Assembly: GCA_016302525.1 (NCBI GenBank)
Contig: JAEDNJ010000060.1
Location: 1-8,644 of the forward strand
Direction: 5' to 3'
Source: Phascolarctobacterium sp.
GTDB taxonomy: Bacteria > Bacillota > Negativicutes > Acidaminococcales > Acidaminococcaceae
DNA length: 8,644 nucleotides
This document shows, one piece after another, positions 5,144 to 8,644 of the stretch. The notes under the pieces are model-generated. The model saw nothing but the letters and a program-made list of their open reading frames with translations. It was not told the origin of the DNA and ran no database searches. How positions within the stretch are numbered: the stretch's first letter is position 1; the number at the start of each line of letters is the position of its first letter. A program made the translations under genes and the position numbers.

Positions 5144-5172
5144 TTGCTTAGATTATGCGATTGTTTTACAAT
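5144..5172 (+). promoter_or_regulatory. Probable sigma-A promoter of pyc
   Basis: TTGCTT (5144-5149), a 17-nt spacer and TACAAT (5167-5172). The -10 matches 5 of 6 consensus bases and the -35 only 3 of 6. Transcription would start near 5179, leaving a leader of about 25 nt that still contains the GAGGGAGG ribosome site (5188-5195). Confidence 0.55.
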
Positions 5173-5203
5173 AGGTGCAGACCAAATGAGGGAGGTTCTA
5201 TTA

Positions 5204-8200
5204 ATGCCTAAAATTAACACAGTATTAGTCGCCAACCGTGGCGAGATTGCCATTCGTGTGTTCCGTGCCTGCAATGAGCTGGGTATCCACACTGTGGCTA
5301 TATATTCTAAAGAAGACACCCTAGCATTACACCGCAACAAGGCCGACGAGGCTTATCTCGTAGGTAAGGGCAAGAGCCCTACGGATGCTTATCTTGATAT
5401 TGATGACATCATCCGCATTGCTAAAGAGCATGATGTAGATGCTATCCACCCCGGCTATGGCTTTTTGTCTGAAAACAGCCGCTTAGCTGAGCGCTGCAAC
5501 GAGGAGGGCATTATCTTTATCGGTCCTCGCGTTGAGCATTTAATTATGTTCGGCGACAAAATCAACGCGCGTAAGCAGGCTGAGCTGGCCAACATCCCCA
5601 TGATTCCCGGCAGCAAGGGCACAGTCAATAGTCTGCAGGAGGTGCTGGACTTTGGCGAGGAATACGGCTATCCGATTATCATTAAGGCTGTTAACGGCGG
5701 CGGTGGTCGTGGTATGCGCGTTGTGCACAATGCTGAGGAAGCTACTGCCTCCTACGACCTGGCTAAGAGCGAGGCTAAAAAAGCCTTTGGCAATGATGAA
5801 ATCTATTTAGAGAAGTACCTGCAAAATCCCAAGCATATTGAGGTGCAAATCATTGGCGATACCCATGGCAACTTAATGCACCTCTTTGAGCGTGACTGCT
5901 CCGTACAGCGCCGTCACCAAAAGCTGGTCGAAATCGCTCCTGCCTTTGCTCTGCCTTTAGAGCAGCGCAAGGCTATCTGCGAGGCTGCTGTTAAGCTGAT
6001 GAAGAATGTAGACTATGTCAGCGCTGGTACAGTAGAATTCTTGGCTACACCGGACGGCAAATTCTACTTTATTGAGGTTAATCCGCGTATTCAGGTTGAG
6101 CACACTGTTACCGAGCAAATTACCAGCCTAGATTTAGTGCAAACCCAAATCAGGGTGGCTGAGGGCTATGCTCTCCATGATGACATTATCGCCCTGCCCC
6201 AGCAGGAGGACCTGCACCCCTTAGGTCATGCTATTCAATGTCGTATTACCACTGAGGACCCGTCCAATAACTTTATGCCCGATACAGGCAAGCTCATTAC
6301 CTATCGTAGCGGTGGCGGTCCCGGCGTGCGCCTGGATGGTGGCAATGCCTTCACCGGCTCCGTTATCACGCCTTATTATGACTCCCTGCTGGTAAAGGCG
6401 ACAACCTACGGCCTTACGCACCAAATTGCTATTACTAAAATGCTGCGCTGCTTAAAGGAATTCCGTATCCGTGGCGTTAAGACCAATATCCAATTCTTAG
6501 AAAATGTTTTGCAAAACCCGCACTTTGTTAAGGGCGATTATACCACCGATTTTGTAGACCAAACGCCGGAGCTCTTTGTTTTCCCGAAGCTGATGGACCG
6601 TGGCAATAAGCTGCTGCATTATATTGCTGATGTAACTGTTAATGGCTATTCTAATGTGGGCGTGCAGCCTAAGCCGGAATTTGCTCCTTTGAATATGCCT
6701 AAGCCCTATACCGGCATTTTAGGCATAGGTGCTAAGCACATCCTGGACACTCAGGGTACTGCAGGCTTAAACGAATGGATTCTGCGCCAAAAAGAGGTTC
6801 TCTTAACCGATACCACCTTCCGTGATGCTCACCAATCCCTTTTTGCTACCCGTCTGAGGACAAATGATATGCTCAAGGTTATGCGTGATACCGCTGGTAA
6901 GCTGCCCAACCTCTTCTCCTTTGAGTGCTGGGGCGGAGCTACCTTTGATGTAGCTTATCGCTTCCTAGACGAAAGCCCGTGGCAGCGTCTGCAGCAATTC
7001 CGCCAGGCAGCGCCTAATGTGCTCTTCCAAATGCTGCTGCGTGGTGCTAATGCTGTGGGCTATACCAGCTATCCGGATAATGTTGTTAAGGAATTTATCA
7101 GACTGGCTGCTAAAAACGGCATAGATGTTTTCCGTATCTTTGATAGTCTTAACGGCTTAGACAATATGCGTCTATCTATCGACACCGTGCGTGAAACCGG
7201 CAAGGTTGCCGAGGCTGCTCTGTGCTACACAGGTGACATTCTCGACCCGCGCCGCGATAAATATGATTTGCATTACTATGTCAACATGGCTCATGCCTTG
7301 GAGAAGGCAGGCGCGAATATTATCGCGATTAAGGATATGGCTGGTCTCTTAAAGCCAGAGGCAGCCTATCGCTTAGTAAAGGCCCTCAAGGAAGAGGTGA
7401 GCCTGCCTATTCACCTGCATACCCACGAGGGCAGCGGCAACGCTATTTATACCTATGCTCGTGCTGTTGATGCCGGCGTAGATATTGTCGATACTGCTAT
7501 GTCTGCCATGAGCGGCGGCACTGCTCAGCCCAGCGGCAGCAGCCTGTACTATGCTTTAAGCGGCCATCCGCGCCAACCGCAGCTGGATGTTAATGCGATG
7601 AACGAGCTGTCTCGCTATTGGGAGACCGTGCGTCCCTACTACAAGGCAGCAGATAAGACTGAATGCTATCCTAACCCCGAGCTTTATGTACACGAAATGC
7701 CTGGCGGACAATATACTAACTTGAAGCAGCAGGCACAGGCCCTGGGTCTCATTGAGCGTTGGGAAGAAATCAAGGATATGTATCACCGTGTTTCTATGAT
7801 GTTTGGTGATGTTATCAAGGTTACGCCTTCCTCTAAGGTTGTGGGCGATATGGCTCTCTTCATGGTGCAGAATGAGCTAAATGAGGAGGCTGTTTATGCT
7901 AAGGGCGATATTCTGGACTTCCCCGCTTCGGTAGTAGAATTCTTTGAAGGTCGTATCGGCACTCCCTACCAAGGCTTCCCAGAGAAGCTGCAGAAGCTGG
8001 TGCTGAAGGGCAAGAAGCCTATTACCCAGCGCCCTGGTGCTGTCCTGGCTCCTGTAGACTTTGAGGCAGTGCGCCAGCAGCTGGCAGAGCTGGGAGCTCC
8101 TACTACGGATGAAGCTGTTAGCTCCTATTGCCTCTATCCGAAGGTTTTCCTGGACTGGGTAAATCGCTACAACGAATTTGGTGATATTTCTGTTCTGGAT

Positions 8201-8644
8201 ACGCCGACCTTCTTCTTTGGCATGAATCCGGGCGAGGAAATCAAGGTCGAGATTGAGCAGGGCAAGGTGCTGGTTATTAAGCTAGACCATATTTCCGAGG
8301 CTAATGCAGCTGGTATGCGTACAGTGCACTTTGATTTCAACGGTCTGCCGCGCGAGATTGAGGTTAAGGACCGCAATGCTAAGACCACTACCGTAGCGCG
8401 CAAGAAGGCTGATAAGACTAAGCTCGGCGAGGTTGCAGCCTCCCTTTCTGGCTCTGTAGTCAAGGTGCTGGTAGAAAAGGGTCAATCTGTTACGAAGGGC
8501 ACTCCCTTGGTAGTTACAGAGGCCATGAAGATGGAAACAACCCTGTCTGCTCCTGTCACTGGCATTGTCAGCATTATCCATGTCAACGCTGGTGAACGCG
8601 TAGAGAGCGGCGATTGTCTGGTAGAAATTGACACGAGGGCTTAA
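5204..8644 (+). CDS. pyc: Pyruvate carboxylase (biotin-dependent, single chain)
   Basis: This encodes 1146 residues, close to the family norm of about 1150, and is complete. The ATG at 5204 follows GAGGGAGG by 8 nt; an upstream in-frame TTG at 5144 lies in the promoter and is rejected. The enzyme carboxylates pyruvate to oxaloacetate using ATP and bicarbonate in the cytoplasm. Biotin carboxylase domain (1 to about 450): glycine loop NGGGGRGM (164-171), RRHQK ending at K240, EVNPRIQVEH (291-300) and R347. Carboxyltransferase domain (about 530-800): TDTTFRDAHQS with R540, D541 and Q544; K710, the expected carbamylated metal ligand, in IKDMAG; H739 and H741; and catalytic T874 in KVTPSSKVVGD. 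Biotin carrier (about 1075-1146): EAMKMET with biotinylated K1109. The metal-site block reads HTHEGSG rather than the common HTHDTSG, a variant I recall from clostridial homologues. Confidence 0.98.
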   Translation: MPKINTVLVANRGEIAIRVFRACNELGIHTVAIYSKEDTLALHRNKADEAYLVGKGKSPTDAYLDIDDIIRIAKEHDVDAIHPGYGFLSENSRLAERCNEEGIIFIGPRVEHLIMFGDKINARKQAELANIPMIPGSKGTVNSLQEVLDFGEEYGYPIIIKAVNGGGGRGMRVVHNAEEATASYDLAKSEAKKAFGNDEIYLEKYLQNPKHIEVQIIGDTHGNLMHLFERDCSVQRRHQKLVEIAPAFALPLEQRKAICEAAVKLMKNVDYVSAGTVEFLATPDGKFYFIEVNPRIQVEHTVTEQITSLDLVQTQIRVAEGYALHDDIIALPQQEDLHPLGHAIQCRITTEDPSNNFMPDTGKLITYRSGGGPGVRLDGGNAFTGSVITPYYDSLLVKATTYGLTHQIAITKMLRCLKEFRIRGVKTNIQFLENVLQNPHFVKGDYTTDFVDQTPELFVFPKLMDRGNKLLHYIADVTVNGYSNVGVQPKPEFAPLNMPKPYTGILGIGAKHILDTQGTAGLNEWILRQKEVLLTDTTFRDAHQSLFATRLRTNDMLKVMRDTAGKLPNLFSFECWGGATFDVAYRFLDESPWQRLQQFRQAAPNVLFQMLLRGANAVGYTSYPDNVVKEFIRLAAKNGIDVFRIFDSLNGLDNMRLSIDTVRETGKVAEAALCYTGDILDPRRDKYDLHYYVNMAHALEKAGANIIAIKDMAGLLKPEAAYRLVKALKEEVSLPIHLHTHEGSGNAIYTYARAVDAGVDIVDTAMSAMSGGTAQPSGSSLYYALSGHPRQPQLDVNAMNELSRYWETVRPYYKAADKTECYPNPELYVHEMPGGQYTNLKQQAQALGLIERWEEIKDMYHRVSMMFGDVIKVTPSSKVVGDMALFMVQNELNEEAVYAKGDILDFPASVVEFFEGRIGTPYQGFPEKLQKLVLKGKKPITQRPGAVLAPVDFEAVRQQLAELGAPTTDEAVSSYCLYPKVFLDWVNRYNEFGDISVLDTPTFFFGMNPGEEIKVEIEQGKVLVIKLDHISEANAAGMRTVHFDFNGLPREIEVKDRNAKTTTVARKKADKTKLGEVAASLSGSVVKVLVEKGQSVTKGTPLVVTEAMKMETTLSAPVTGIVSIIHVNAGERVESGDCLVEIDTRA

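Noticed and set aside
5144..5203. 20-residue N-terminal extension of pyruvate carboxylase from TTG 5144
   Set aside because: It overlaps the predicted promoter, and the ATG at 5204 has an excellent ribosome site and matches the family's N-terminus.

Overview
The window carries ordinary bacterial housekeeping and accessory genes. I see no phage, insertion sequence, CRISPR array or defence system. Purine-rich Shine-Dalgarno sites at 6-9 nt spacing, sigma-A-like promoters, a tRNA with encoded CCA, a DUF1847 protein and a single-chain pyruvate carboxylase point to a Bacillota genome of moderate GC. An anaerobic gut lineage such as the Negativicutes or a clostridial relative is my best guess, but that is inference and no marker here fixes it.

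Left part (1-1176, minus strand): an lrgA-lrgB pair. lrgB runs off the left edge and lacks only its last few codons. The genes overlap by one base (TAATG) and lie behind an extended -10 promoter. Back to back with it is a strong promoter for a tRNA-Gly(CCC) gene (1177-1250). A clean intrinsic terminator follows the tRNA, and only 17 nt later starts a cysteine-rich DUF1847 gene, which therefore has no room for its own promoter after the terminator.

Middle part (2005-4931, plus strand): a nitrate/sulfonate/taurine-type ABC importer in the order permease, ATPase, lipoprotein binding protein. The layout is loose. A hairpin abuts the permease start, a 309-nt AT-rich gap with imperfect repeats separates permease from ATPase, and two hairpins lie between ATPase and binding protein. 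The substrate cannot be read from the sequence, and no desulfonation, nitrate or thiamine gene is adjacent.

Right part (4979-8644, plus strand): a strong hairpin terminator, a palindrome-rich regulatory stretch, a promoter, and a complete pyruvate carboxylase gene of 1146 codons ending at the last base of the window. All expected catalytic residues and the biotin lysine are present. LrgA/LrgB homologues in Bacillus subtilis and Streptococcus mutans move pyruvate, so a pyruvate transporter and a pyruvate-consuming enzyme lie about 4 kb apart. A functional link is a reasonable but unproven inference.

The most useful observations are regulatory: the tRNA-terminator-DUF1847 arrangement, the hairpin that may mask the permease ribosome site, the repeats inside the ABC locus, and the GTATAC palindromes before pyc. 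None amounts to a demonstrated new system.
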